Counted from the first letter of the stretch, positions 26,356-37,828 are shown. The stretch: DNA of 64,000 nt from Rhytidiadelphus loreus (GCA_947034895.1 OX344763.1:4528501-4592500), one strand, 5' to 3'. Program-made: numbers and translations. The notes: generated from the sequence alone by a model not told the origin.

Positions 26356-28228
26356 TAGGGTTGGTATACACTTGGGGCCGGATTGAAGGCCGGCCGGAAC
26401 TCTCCAAGTTTGAACCAATGGGATTGCTCAATTTTTCCAAATCCGGCCCAAGAGCTTTATACTTGGGGCCGGATGGAACCACCACTCATCCTACGTGTCG
26501 CCTTAGGTGGCATGGTTTTGGCGCCAAACCATCCGGCCCCAAGGGAGCAATCGGGCCGAGGTTTTTGGTGGCTCGATTTCCCATCTAGGGCCGGATTGGT
26601 GTCACATTCGTCTCCTCCGTTGGATCGGACAAATCTCCACCGTCTACCATGCAAGAGCTTTTCTTTTCTTTTTTATTACATTTTTTAGTAACTGTGAGCT
26701 CAATCCCATCTGGTTGAGTCATGTTGTGATACAGATACTGTGTTACAAGATGTTAATACTGATTTTATTGTTAATACTGATTTTTTGTTAATACTGATTT
26801 TTTGTTAATACTGGATTTTTGTTAATACTGGATTTTATTGTTAATACTGGATTTTATTGTTAATACTGCATTTTATTGTTAATACTGCATTTTATTGTTA
26901 GTAATGAATTTTATTGTTAGTAATGAATTTTATTGTTAGTAATGAATTTTATTGTTAGTAATGAATTTTATTGTTAGTAATGAATTTTATTGTTAGTAAT
27001 GAATTTTATTGTTAGTAATGAATTTTATTGTTAGTAATGAATTTTATTGTTAGTAATGAATTTTATTGTTAGTAATGAATTTTATTGTTAGTAATGAATT
27101 TTATTGTTAATAATGAATTTTATTGTTAATAATGAATTTTATTGTTAATAATGAATTTTATTGTTAATAATGAATTTTATTGTTAATAATGAATTTTATT
27201 GTTAATAATGAATTTTATTGTTATTAACCATTGCAATCGTAACAATAATGTCTTTGCAATTGCTTTAGCATGAGGTATTAATAATTAATTTTTTTGGTGT
27301 AGACACAAATTACATACTTTGTTATAAACACTAATTTTGATAAATTACATGCTTAATAAGTAAATTTTTTATACAGACACAAATCTGTAAATGAAAGTCA
27401 TTGTTGAAGTTATGCCAAAAACTTTGACATCTACAAGATAATGTGTGTTTTTATCAATTTTGATGACAAATACTTGAAAAAAGAATATGGTAAGGAAAAA
27501 TTATACTACTAGAAATAACATGTATAGTAAAACCTGATTTACATTTATCATTGAATTCATTCAAGTTTTCATAATAAAAAATTTCATGTTTTTCTTTAAA
27601 ATAAACTAAGAATATAGATTTGAAAAAGAGATTAAAAAAACTTACATGTTTTCTTGAATTGTATGTTTAATAAATGACAACTATTATGGGGCTACAAATC
27701 TTTTTTCAATGTCAACTCTAGATTTAGTGTAAAGAAAAAAAAGGTTCAAAAGAAGTCAAAGAACTTCCTTTTTCCAAATAGGAAGAGAGTGGAAAAGGTT
27801 AAAAAAAAAAAAAAAACTCTCTCTTCCATTTTGAAATAGGTAAAGTAGGAATAAAAAAGAAAAGTATAAAGAATTCTATATATTTTTTTCTTATATTTGA
27901 AATAGAATAAATAGAAAAGAATTTTTTTTTCTAAAATATAAAAAATAATAAGAGAAAGAAAAAGATGCATGTCTTAGATTTTTTTAATTGAGCATTTCAA
28001 AAATTAAAGAGTGTAGTAATCAAGAATTCGGCCTTAGAATCGGGCCCCGAGGGCTTTACATTGCTTGGGGACGGAGCGATGAATTGAAATCCGGCCCCAG
28101 AATTCGGCCTCAACCCCTTTACATTGTCTGGGGCCGGAGTGGTGATTTGGGGCCAGATTGTGGGCCGGATTGGAGGCAAATCGGGCCGGCCTTCCATCCG
28201 GCCCCAGGCCATGTATATACCCGCCCTT
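26356..28228. mobile_element. Element with GGGGCCGG-rich inverted ends
   Basis: The left end (TAGGGTTGGTATACA then TGGGGCCGGATTGAAGGCCG, from 26356) is matched in inverted orientation at the right end (reverse strand AAGGGCGGGTATATACA, then TGGGGCCGGATGGAAGGCCG, ending near 28228). Both end blocks, about 250 and 210 bp, are studded with further GGGGCCGGA words in both orientations. A perfect 15-bp hairpin pair (CTTGGGGCCGGATGG) lies at about 26463 and 26529. No clear target duplication was found, so boundaries are approximate and the superfamily is unknown; a YAGGG start would fit hAT-like elements. The interior is the minisatellite and AT-rich DNA. Confidence 0.5.
26740..27225. repeat. 19-bp minisatellite, about 25 copies
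   Basis: Units of about 19 bp change stepwise along the array: GTTAATACTGATTTT types, then GTTAATACTGGATTTTATT, then GTTAATACTGCATTTTATT, then about 11 copies of GTTAGTAATGAATTTTATT, then about 7 of GTTAATAATGAATTTTATT. Neighbouring units are identical while blocks differ, showing successive local expansions. Unit size, absence of distinct spacers and eukaryotic context exclude CRISPR. Confidence 0.9.
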
Positions 28229-28800
28229 ACTATCTCCCTACACTGGAAAAATTTCAATCGCACCCAACTGCTCACCATCTGTTCCACAGATGCTTAAGTG
28301 ATTAGGTCTGACCTCCCCCAATTCAATTCCAGCTCTTAGGAGGTCGATTTATGGACCTCTTACCATAGTCAGCTCCTGATCTTACTTTAAGAGGTCGCAG
28401 CTGTACTTCTTAAATGAGATCCATAACTCAGTAGACAACGAGTAAACCCGGCCGACTTACGAACATAAAGCGAAACTAGAGGAGCTGGCAGCAAGCCCAG
28501 GGACAATAGCTCACACAACCGCTGTGTGGGTTTACAGAGTGTCAACATAGAAGCTAAACTGGCAGGGGTACCAGTTATGGAACAAACAATGTGGAAGACA
28601 ATTCTTACGAGTGATTGGACAAAGATTGAACCGATACACACAACACGTGTTTCATTAGGCGACAGTCATCCGTCTCAAATCAGAAGGAGTGAAAACTAAA
28701 ATTGAGAGAAATTTTTGTATTAATGTCTGCGTTTGGACAAAGAGCCCTCCAATAAAACACGGGTCAAGATTTGAATGACCGATGCCCTCTAGGCACATAT

Positions 28801-30060
28801 CTAATCGAACAAGCTGAATCCCATGTCATCATCGCTCTCCTCCTTCTCCTCTTCCTTCTGCAAAAACCCACAGTAATAATTGAGCGACGAACAATTTAAA
28901 GACCACCATACAAGCGACTCCACCACAAATTGAACAAACTAAATAATAATTTCAATAATAATAAGAGATACTCTCATATTGAATTAAAGAACATTCAACA
29001 CATTTCAGACGCCGAAGCAAAAAATTATCTTCAGCATCATTTCCCAGCGGGGAGAACTTTACCTTCTCTTCTTCCTTGGGGGCCTCGGTTGTGGTAGCGG
29101 CAGAAGTAGGCGCAGCGCTCACAGAGACAGCACCACCACCTCCTGATATAAACCCGCAGAGAAATCAGACGTTGCAAAGGAAAAAACCTGTCTCAAGCAA
29201 AGACCCCAATTCTGGAGATTCTAAGAAAGCAGTTTATTTACTGGCGATTCAGACAGCAGTACAGTTCAGCGACTAGATATCTTACCACCTCCGACATTGG
29301 TGATGAGGTCGTCCACGCTTCTCTTCTCGCAGAGCTTGGCAAAAAGACTAGCCCAGTATCCCTCTACTGGCACACCAGCAGCCTTTACCAAAGTAGAAAT
29401 CTTATCGGCCTGCTCAAACACGAAAATTCATGTTACAAATAAATTCCTAAAAATTCTACAAATACATGGGCCATAAGCCCATGACAAACCACCTCCGTAA
29501 CCCCCTTCACTTTCGAACAGCGGACTCTAGCAACATGTCATCCAGCAAAACCACACGGTGAGACCGCACGTGTCTAATCGCACCGTTGTTAACCTGCTGG
29601 GAGTGAGAAGTTCAAAACGTGTAATACCTAATCCCGTAGAACAAAAAAAATCATAAGATACTAGAACAATACAAAAAAAGCAACAGAGCGCGCAATGTCC
29701 TCAATAAGCAAAAAATTCAAGCCCTAATAACAGGAAAATTTGATCGAAAGGCAACATTAAAAAAGAGAATCTTTCTACAACGAGATTAAGAAATGAAGCA
29801 GCAGAAAATACTAGCTCAAATATTGACCTACCAGCTAAAAGTCAACAAGATTGTATCTGGGAGGAAAAAGTACTCGATGAATATTTTTTCTACATGACTT
29901 AGTGATACAGCAGCGGGACACAGAACAGTCTCTGAGAAAACGTAGAAAGAAACGGAACCCTAACAAAAGTGCGCCGAGTACGAAAACTTACAGTGATCGC
30001 AATGCCATCATCGTGCAAGATAAGGCAGGCGTAAGTGCAGGCAAGCTCGCTGGTAGACAT
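28801..30060 (-). CDS. RPP1: 60S acidic ribosomal (stalk) protein P1
   Basis: Read on the minus strand, four exons join in frame to 109 aa: 30060-29992, 29409-29286, 29142-29063, 28857-28801. The protein starts [19 protein letters not shown], continues with the helical dimerisation domain ([20 protein letters not shown]), then a short Gly/Ala hinge and a Glu/Lys-rich tail. The ending [13 protein letters not shown] is the diagnostic P1/P2 C-terminus that recruits elongation factors and GTPases to the ribosomal stalk. Length is normal for P1 (about 110 aa), and the YWASLFAK segment favours P1 over P2. It lies head to head with RPL15 across a 424-bp shared promoter that is palindromic. Intron 1 carries a telo-box at 29956-29963. 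Confidence 0.95.
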
Positions 30061-30484
30061 TTTGGCCGGGCAGATGCAGAATCACAACGCAGCGACACAA
30101 ATGCGGAGCAGCAACGGTGAAGAGCACGCACGCAAAGAGAAGGCTTGGAGATCGACGTCGCCTTCTTCAAAGCCTTCCCCTCTGCTTGACCTAAATGAAA
30201 TCTCCACCGTTGGATCGAATACACATCGACGGTCACAGTCTCCCGTCAGATCGAGCCATCCGCGGCGGGGACCACGGTAGACCGCGGCTATCCGCGGCTT
30301 GTATGCCCGCGGGGGACCCGATCTGACTCGATCCTACGATCGTCGATGTGTATTCGATCCAACGGTGGAGATTTCATTTAGGTCAAGCAGAGGGGAAGGC
30401 TTTGAAGAAGGCGACGTCGAGCTTCGAGACGTCTCTTTGCCCGCTTGCTCTAGCTGCCTCTGTGCGTCGGCACGATTTTGCACC
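30061..30484. promoter_or_regulatory. Bidirectional RPP1/RPL15 promoter, near-perfect palindrome
   Basis: The 424 bp between the two start codons contain a palindrome centred on base 30286. Perfect 80-bp arms lie at 30152-30231 and 30341-30420. Homology continues in the same register outward (AGAGCACGCACGCAAAGAGA at 30121-30140 opposite TCTCTTTGCCCGCTTGCTCT at 30432-30451) and inward (GTCAGATCG at 30245-30253 opposite 30319-30327), without indels. The arms end 60-90 bases before each ATG, in a TCTCTTTGC pyrimidine stretch that could be the start site in both directions. No TATA box is evident. It probably drives both genes coordinately. Confidence 0.85.
30152..30420. repeat. Inverted repeat, two identical 80-bp arms
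   Basis: The left arm (30152-30231) begins TCGACGTCGCCTTCTTC and the right arm (30341-30420) is its exact reverse complement. The spacer of 109 bp is itself partly palindromic (CCGCGG words, GTCAGATCG and its complement). Confidence 0.95.
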
Positions 30485-32573
30485 ATGGGTATGTTCTGTT
30501 GCTCACCCTGCATTTTGCGGGATTTGTTTGTAATTCTCCAGTGATGTTTGAAGTGATGATTTTAGTATTGCGGATTCATTTTTTGGAGGTTTAGGGGAAT
30601 TTTAGGGTTTGGGAGTTTTGCTCCTGTGAGTGCGTTTGAAGGAGAGAGTGAATTTTTCTGTGGTGGAGGTATTCCTTTCGATTGGATTTTTCTGTCGGGG
30701 GGACTTCTAATATGATATCTTTTGATGTAAGACTTGAGAGATTTCGGGTTTGATTCTACGTTTGGAATTGTTTTTTCAGGCGCTTACAAGTATATTGAGG
30801 AGCTATGGAGGAAGAAGCAGTCCGATGTGCTGCGCTTCCTGCTTCGTGTGCGCTGCTGGGAGTTCAGGCAGCTCCCCGGCATCGTCCGCGTCACGCGGCC
30901 TTCTCGCCCTGACAAGGCCCGCCGTCTAGGTTACAAGGCGAAGCAGGTGCGTTCAATGCCAGTACTTTCTAGGGCTAAGTTTCCGTACATTCTTGGGCTT
31001 CTTCATTTACATTTAGGGAGGTGTAATTGCAGCAGTTGCATTGGAATTGCTCGGCGGTCTAGATTTTGGCGTTCAATCTCTTAGGGTCTAAGGACCACCG
31101 TATCACCTGATCATCATTCTTTTGAAGTTCTCTATAACTACCGTATGAGCTCTCTGGTTCGGAATTTGTTCTTGTTTAATGCATTGCTCATCCACTATCT
31201 ACTAACCGTATTTATCTGTATCCCGTTTGAAACGATTTGTCATCGAGTTTGATGATTCTTGATGATTTCTTAGTTAAGAACTTGACTGTAACTATATAAC
31301 TAACCAGGGTTCATGAATGTACCCCATTTAGTGCTCGACATTCACTGACATCAGTCGTATAGGAGTTCGAGTGTTATGCGTCTGAATGGTTGATGATGAG
31401 ACAAAGACGAACATAAGTTGGCAATAGCCCTGCTGAAATTTGTTTTCCACCTTCTGAAACCACACTTATGTAGTTACTTGCATCTGTTTCTGAGTATGTG
31501 TCCACTAGCATTGATATTTGAATGGTTGTTGATGAGACAAGGACAAACATAGGTTGGCAGTAACCCTGATGAAATTTGTTGTCCGCCGTCTGAAGTCTTA
31601 TCATACTTGTATCTGTTTTTGAATGTGTGTCGACTACCATGGATATTTTAATTAGTTATATACTTGTATTCCTTATCTACTTACATGCACGAATTTCAAA
31701 GTCATGTCATGCTAGTAGTCTTACGGTGATTTAGTGCAGCATTTTGTCTCCATGCCTGAAGATTTCGTTTCCCAATTGCTTATCGTAACCATGCGCTCTG
31801 GGAGAACCTTTTCTGGAAGAAATGATCTTTTGTGGTAGAACAGTAGGACTGTTGACAGGCTTTTTTCAGGGCAACGCCTCTGACTTCATTGCGTTTGGGC
31901 CTTGCTTTAGGGTTATGTGGTGTACCGCGTTCGCGTTCGCCGTGGAGGCAGGAAGAGGCCAGTTGCCAAGGGTATCGTATATGGAAAGCCCAAGAACCAG
32001 GGTATCACACAGCTCAAGTTCCAGCGTAATTTGCGATCAGTTGCGGAGGAGCGGGCAGGAAGGAAGCTTGGAGGCCTCAGAGTCCTGAACTCCTACTGGA
32101 TCAACCAGGTCTGTTGCACATGTTCATTAGCTTCTCTTCGTCAAAGAACTGTTCATTGCATTTGAAAGATTCCGCCATGCACCGAGTCGAGTATGAGCTG
32201 CTTAGATATCTCTTATCTACATTCCGCATTTGACTGTGACGAAATCTGTTGGTGTCATAGGTCAGGGTTTACTATTTATTCTAGAGACCTCAACAACTAT
32301 ACTGACAGTTCTGCCGCTTCTCTGCAGGACTCAACGTACAAGTACTTTGAAATCATCTTGGTTGACCCACAGCACACCGTCATTCGCAAGGATCCAAGAA
32401 TCAACTGGATTGTGAACCCCGTGCACAAGCATCGTGAATTGCGTGGATTGACTTCTGCTGGCAAGAAGTACCGTGGTCTCCGCGGCAGAGGCCATTTGTA
32501 CACCAAGGCTCGTCCTTCGATTCGTGCTACATGGAAGCGCAACAACACTCTCTCCCTCAAGCGTTACCGTTGA
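30485..32573 (+). CDS. RPL15: 60S ribosomal protein L15 (eL15)
   Basis: Four exons join to 204 aa, the normal length: 30485-30488 (only ATG plus one base), 30780-30946, 31911-32108, 32328-32573. The protein begins [20 protein letters not shown], contains the conserved [17 protein letters not shown] block and the [20 protein letters not shown] segment, and ends [11 protein letters not shown]. eL15 is a structural protein of the large ribosomal subunit. A first exon carrying only the ATG followed by a long intron is common in ribosomal protein genes and often carries enhancing elements; here a telo-box (TTTAGGGTTT) sits at 30601-30610. Intron 2 (964 bp) carries a tandem duplication that may hold snoRNA-like sequences. 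Confidence 0.97.
30601..30610 (+). promoter_or_regulatory. Telo-box in RPL15 intron 1
   Basis: TTTAGGGTTT lies about 115 bases after the ATG. The partner gene RPP1 has AACCCTAA in its own intron 1 (29956-29963) at a similar distance from its ATG. Telo-boxes are established elements of plant ribosomal protein genes. Confidence 0.5.
31380..31645. repeat. Tandem duplication in RPL15 intron 2
   Basis: Two copies of about 130 bp (starting near 31383 and 31519) share TGAATGGTTG, TGATGAGACAA, GTTGGCA, TGAAATTTGTT and CATCTGTTT/TATCTGTTT phrases at roughly 80 percent identity by eye. Confidence 0.8.
31387..31462 (+). ncRNA. Candidate intronic C/D-box snoRNA-like sequence (two tandem copies)
   Basis: Copy 1 has a box C-like ATGATGA (31393-31399), an internal CTGA that could be box D' (31433-31436) and CTGA (31454-31457) as box D, closed by a 5-bp terminal stem TGGTT/AACCA. 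Total is 76 nt, within the usual size. Copy 2 (about 31525-31597) keeps TTGATGA, CTGA at 31566-31569 and CTGA at 31590-31593, but its closing stem is weak. Plant C/D snoRNAs do occur in ribosomal protein introns. I could not match the guide regions to rRNA from memory and box C' is poor, so this is tentative. Confidence 0.3.
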
Positions 32574-35500
32574 GGTTCCCAGAGTTTGCTATATTCCCCT
32601 TGCGGGTCGCTATTGCAATTTTTATACAAGGACCTGTCAAATTTCTGGGCACACCCTCGCTTGTCGTTACCTTGATCATTTTATTGATGAATTTTTGGGT
32701 AACATGGATGCCCTTCTGATAAGTTAGTTTCTCTTATCTGTGTCCTTCCCCTTTCATGTTGAACTTTGAATGTTCGCTAAAATAGTGTTGTCTTTATTCT
32801 TTTCATGAGGAATTATCTGTTTGGATTCAATGCTTTTTTCGGCCGGCTGGATGTTTGTACGTGCAGGTTTGAAGCCTTCTGTACTGTGCATGTTATTATA
32901 CGTTTCGTGGTGAATTATGTGGTCGGTCTCAGCACTTTGGGGGCCTGCAGGATCCTTGGTACGTTACGAGTGGATTGCAAAGCCTTTTGGTACTTTTTCC
33001 GGGGTTTTTATTTCTCCATTTCGAAGGATGGAAATGGTTCACTCACTTGACGACAACCAAAAGCTCGTGACCGACGATGGAGAATAAGTTACTGGTTTCC
33101 CCACCTCGTCACTCACTGTACAGCGCAAATATCTCTGTTGGATTTCCCACCTGTCGTGCATCTACACGTCGCACGCTTCCCGAGAGTCGTCAGCAACGAG
33201 TGTGTCAGGGATTCAATCTACACAACACGTCCTATGCACATGGAAATATCCTTTCTACCATTTTAAGCGTGATCGAGTGTGCAAATGTACAGTTGCAGAA
33301 ATTTGGGGGAGTCACTGCATGACTGGGACACTCAACTCAGCTTGTTTTTACCACCCAAAGTACAATTTCGCCCTCATTTATCTGCAGTTTACTTTTTTAT
33401 TCTGGAATGTATATCATTCTGACAATGGAATTGCAATTGGGTGGTAAGAGGCTGGTTCACGTTATCCTAGAAGCACGTTGCCCTATCACTGAGGCAGTCC
33501 ACCAATAGTTATTAAATTTCTTGGATAAAATACTGTCAGTGCATTTTTTTGTTCCTACAGTTTTTCATTGGACACTTCTAATCCAAGGTGTTCTTATTGG
33601 ATTAACTTTGGCAGCACAAGCTTTCTGAATGATGAATGTGCTTGGAAAGGTTGGGATAGAAACATTTTTCATCAATTTTTTTTTTTTTTTTTTTTGGGGG
33701 GGGGGGCGGAGATGCTTGAATCCATATGGAATAAGGTAGCAACACTTCAAAGCAACAATATAAGAGTTTCAGTGCCTTTAGTGTGACCATGTATTGAATT
33801 TTTACTCAAATTGTAGTGAAAGTTGCGACAAGTAGAATCTGAATTTTCTACTGAATATTTTATAAAAAAATTCTAAAAGCAACATACTATAGGCCCCTAC
33901 AATACTATAGGCCCCTACGATGGGTCATAGACTCACTAGGAAACACCGTCATTTGGAATTTTGAAAATGAATACAGTAGATAACGTCAGGGACTGAGAGT
34001 TGCAAGATGGCGGCATACCAAATTTCTGTATTTTCTTTAGTAAAATAAACTATGTTTTTTTTTCCCCAAAACAAGTCCCAATAATTTCAACTTGTAATCC
34101 TAGAAATATCTTTTTGAAGGAATTGCTCAGCTACAGTATGAAACTGAGAAGTTTTTTTTGTTTTTACCTCCTTTTCACCACTTTTGATGTGCTCAAGTGC
34201 CCAAGAAAGTGTTGGGAAGAATGTAAAAAATAACACATTGGGGTTGGACAAAAGAGGACGTATCTTACCTTCCAACTGAGAGAGATTTTGGATTGGAAAA
34301 TGAAAGACAATCATGTTCCCAGACTTGAAAAGCTCCCAGTAGGAGATAAAATATTGCAGACATGGTTTGAGGTGGGTACCCCCATCAACCGCCACTTTTT
34401 GCTACAGTGCCTAGTTATTAGACTGGTCGAATTTTCATGTTTTCTTGTTGGCACGTGAAAGGAGGTTCCAATGCACCAAAGAATGCGACATTTGGATACC
34501 ATATGCAAAAGTTATAAAGGGACAAAGTTTGTTTTGGTGGTGCTACTGTAACCGTTTTTTCTACATAGGTACATTTTGATTTTGGAGATGTACATGGAGT
34601 GATGGTGGCGGGTTTAGGCAAGGGGGCAATGTGGAGTGTATCCATTGTACTAGCCAAATTTTACAACATTTTTCTAGGGGAAATCTACTGCAAATTTACC
34701 ATACATTTTATAGAAATTACCAAATTAATGAAGTGCAAATTAAAATCATTAGCAACTACAAAATCAGACGTTTCAAAATAAAACCTTAAAAACGAGTGTA
34801 GAAAAAAAAAATCCAATGTGTTATTTATTCAAGAAGATGCCTTTACTCCCTACAAAACAAGATATTTCATAAGTTTCACATCTACTATAATTCCAAATGG
34901 AATAAATCATTCTATGGAAACAAACTATCAAAAAACTTTCTTGTTAGTTTTTTAGTGTCTTTTTTGTTGCTTGTATGTGAGGGGGGGGGGGGGGGCATAA
35001 CTTTTCATTTAGGCACCAATTGCAATAAAAATTATACTTTTTGAAAATTAATACAAATCCATTACCTTCAAAAATAGTTTTAAAAAATCACAATAAAATC
35101 TATCATCATCAAAATTTGTTCAAAGTCCAATAAACCCATTTTAGGACTTTCAATCTTTAGGGTTTAACAATAGGAACATGCTCAAATGTTTATTTAGAAG
35201 ATTTTAGGTGCAATTATTTTAGAGCATGGCCCATGGTCCACACTTCAGTAAAAACTCAAAAGCCAAAGTGGAAAAGTAAGGATAAGTTATGAACCCTCCA
35301 ACAATGGTAAAGCCCCCCCCATGATAGGTCAACCATTTGAAGTCAAAAACAATCCATCCATTGGAAAGAATACAACAACTCAAAATTCAAGGTGGGTTTG
35401 GTCAACCCTAAAAATGGAGAATCCTAGTGAAAAAATTGCAATAAATGTAGTAGAATAAGAATTTGATAGCTCTACAAAATCAAGTGTAGAAGGTCCAAAA

Positions 35501-36598
35501 TCTGGCAAGGTTGTATAAATGGTGTGCCTGATGAAGGAGTAGAGGGGTTCAAACAGAAAACAAAAACAGGTGGAGCAACAATTTTTGGATTTGGCAGGGT
35601 ATGTGAAGGGCTTTTAGGGCAGACTACCTTACATCTAGAATCTTGCATAAAAGATAAAGAAGTTTCAAAATTCTACATAACAGTGTGTAATATTGACAAG
35701 AAAAAAAATCTGAATTGTTGATTGACAAATTTTTTAGCAGAGGCTTGTGAAAAGAGGTCAGGGAAGCAAGTTTCCAACTTCTATAGAACAATTTTTTAGC
35801 TTAGACTTGAATTTTTTTGGTTACTATTAATGTAACACCAAACCAAAGCTACTCCAAAAATGTAGTCAATTTCCCCCTATTCACCTAGAAGTGAAAGCAT
35901 ATAAAATCTCATCAAACGCACAATTCTTACTCTAGAAATCTTCAAGAACTCGACACAGAAGTTTACTCTTAGGATACATTTCCATGCTTCTAGAACCAAA
36001 CCAATTGTGTATGAAAGACAAATTCAATAAAATTCAAAATTCTATATGAATGTGTGCAACAATTGCAAAAAGAGAATTTGGATTCTTTTCCAACAAAATT
36101 TTCCATTGGAGGCATCATAAAAATCAATCAAGGAGGCAAGTTTTTGACTTCTTGAAAATCATTTTTTTATATCCAACTGGAATGTTGTATTGATTGCTTT
36201 TCATTTAACAACAAACTTAACCCCTAAAGGACAAACTAGTGACTGTGGAAATCATCCCTTCGGATACTATGGGAATCATCAATTGGCAAAAACACTCATT
36301 GGAAGTCAAACTACCATAGAAGACGTCCCCAAAATTTCAGAGGATGAATAGTTGCACTTTTGTCTTACACTCTATCATTTTCATCGGACACAAAACGTCC
36401 ACAACGTTGTTTATGGGTTATGCTACTCCCCAAATGGAGTCGATCCTCTCTCTCCCCCACCTCTCCCCCACTTGGAAGAAAAAGGCCCTTCTTCAAAACT
36501 CCCCATTCCCGATCACCTTCCACTTTCCAACCTATAGACTGCTCTATTTTTTTGGAGTTGTCGCACAGTCTGAAGAGCAATTCTGGTGCATTGTGATT
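32574..36598. other. Intergenic sequence between RPL15 and the 63-bp repeat
   Basis: The first few hundred bases likely hold the RPL15 3' UTR. No gene is supported beyond. Noted: a T17-G9 homopolymer junction at 33678-33706, a 15-16 base G run near 34981-34996, two adjacent TACTATAGGCCCCTAC words at 33887-33918, and a solo TTAACCCCTAAAGGAC end at 36217-36232 resembling the TTAA-flanked MITE ends at 46.5-48.4 kb. Confidence 0.45.
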
Positions 36599-36629
36599 AG
36601 ATGCAAGGCTGTCAATATTGCCACCAAAA

Positions 36630-36815
36630 CCTTGGTCGCTTTTGCAATGAGCCTATGATTAAAAATAGAAAGGTCTATATCAATGTCGTAGGTTGCTTTT
36701 GCAATGAGCCTACGATTAAAAATAGAAAGGTCTATATCACCGTCATAGGTCGCTTTCGCAACAAGCCTACGATTAGAAATAGAAAGGTCTACATCACCAT
36801 TGTACACCATTGTAG
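36630..36815. repeat. 63-bp tandem repeat, three copies
   Basis: Units contain GCAATGAGCCTACGATTAAA, then AATAGAAAGGTCTATATCA. Because 63 is divisible by three, open frames persist on both strands: about 21-residue repeats with N-R-K-V-Y-I on plus, and D-I-D-L-S-I-F-N on minus. No supporting start, splice or domain evidence for a gene. Confidence 0.85.
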
Positions 36816-37199
36816 GTCGAAGAGAGTCTTCCACTGAAAAAATTTCATAGTAAGTATGTTTTGTGTAATAAAATTCTGAAAAAATATGCAATCCTTCTAA
36901 ATTCTATTTCACTACATGCAAAAAAATCTGGCACTTGAAAAAAGCTGCGTTCCAAATATGCGTAATTTTGGTTAAGTGGTTGGAAATGGGTCGTCTTCCC
37001 CAAAGATGAAATTTTTCTGGAACTCCTCTCTCCACTCCAGCATTCCGTTTCTCTTGCTCCCCAGAATCCCAGGGAATCCCCAGGCAGTCCTGCAAAGCCT
37101 CCGTCCCGGCAGCAGACTGAAGAGACAGTCAGTGGCTCCTCCTTCTCCCCCACGGCAAGACCTGGACGGGAATCCCCAAGTGAGGATTTTCATTCATAG

Positions 37200-37828
37200 C
37201 GTAGTAAGTATTCTCTCATAGCAGCTGTAGAATTTGCAGTACAATACAAGATGATACCCAGCTCCATCATCAGTTGTTTTCCAACGTCCCTCGCAACAGA
37301 CACACACACACACACACAGTCACACACACGCCAGTCTTCCAGAACCTGGCCCGCCGTCCGCGCTCCGCGCCGCTTTTCCCAGAAGACGCGTCTCCTTCTC
37401 GCAACAGACTTTTTCCAAGCTCTTACCGCCCTTCGCCACCTAGTCTACGCATTTTTTCAGTCGGCCCCACTCGACTGCCCTGGGCTTCAGTTCCTTCCGG
37501 ACACCCACCAGGCACCAGTGCAGCAACTGCAGCTGGCTGGCCGGAGCTGTTGCTGTTCATCAGTTTCTTCTCCCCCAGACTTTCCTTCTGGTTTTTCATC
37601 TGCAGGGGGGGGATCCCACGGCAACCCTACTACTGTCGTTCAGTTGCCTTTCGTCCGATCCAACTGATGAACAACTGCACCTCCCCCGGACTGACGCGCT
37701 ACTGGTCCCTTATTTAAAGTTATTCCCAGTGTCGCTGATTGCGGACGACGTGACTCCGAGTTGAGTGGTGCAGTGGCGGAGATCGGACTTCGGACTTCGG
37801 TTGGGGGATCGCAGGAGGGGCGAGCAAG
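37200..37828 (+). promoter_or_regulatory. Promoter and 5' leader of the HMA-domain gene
   Basis: The sequence becomes GC-rich and pyrimidine-rich from about 37260, with a CA microsatellite (CACACACACACACACA near 37298-37316). Long open frames here on both strands look compositional and end before or overlap the ATG at 37829. A leader intron cannot be excluded. Confidence 0.45.

Noticed and set aside
26740..27225. CRISPR array
   Set aside because: Repeats of 19 bp are directly adjacent without unique spacers, in a eukaryotic nuclear context; it is a minisatellite.
28021..28305. Open frames at 26.3-26.8 and 28.0-28.3 kb rich in Gly-Pro-Arg
   Set aside because: They arise from repeated GGGGCCGG words in the inverted terminal blocks, not from conserved coding sequence.
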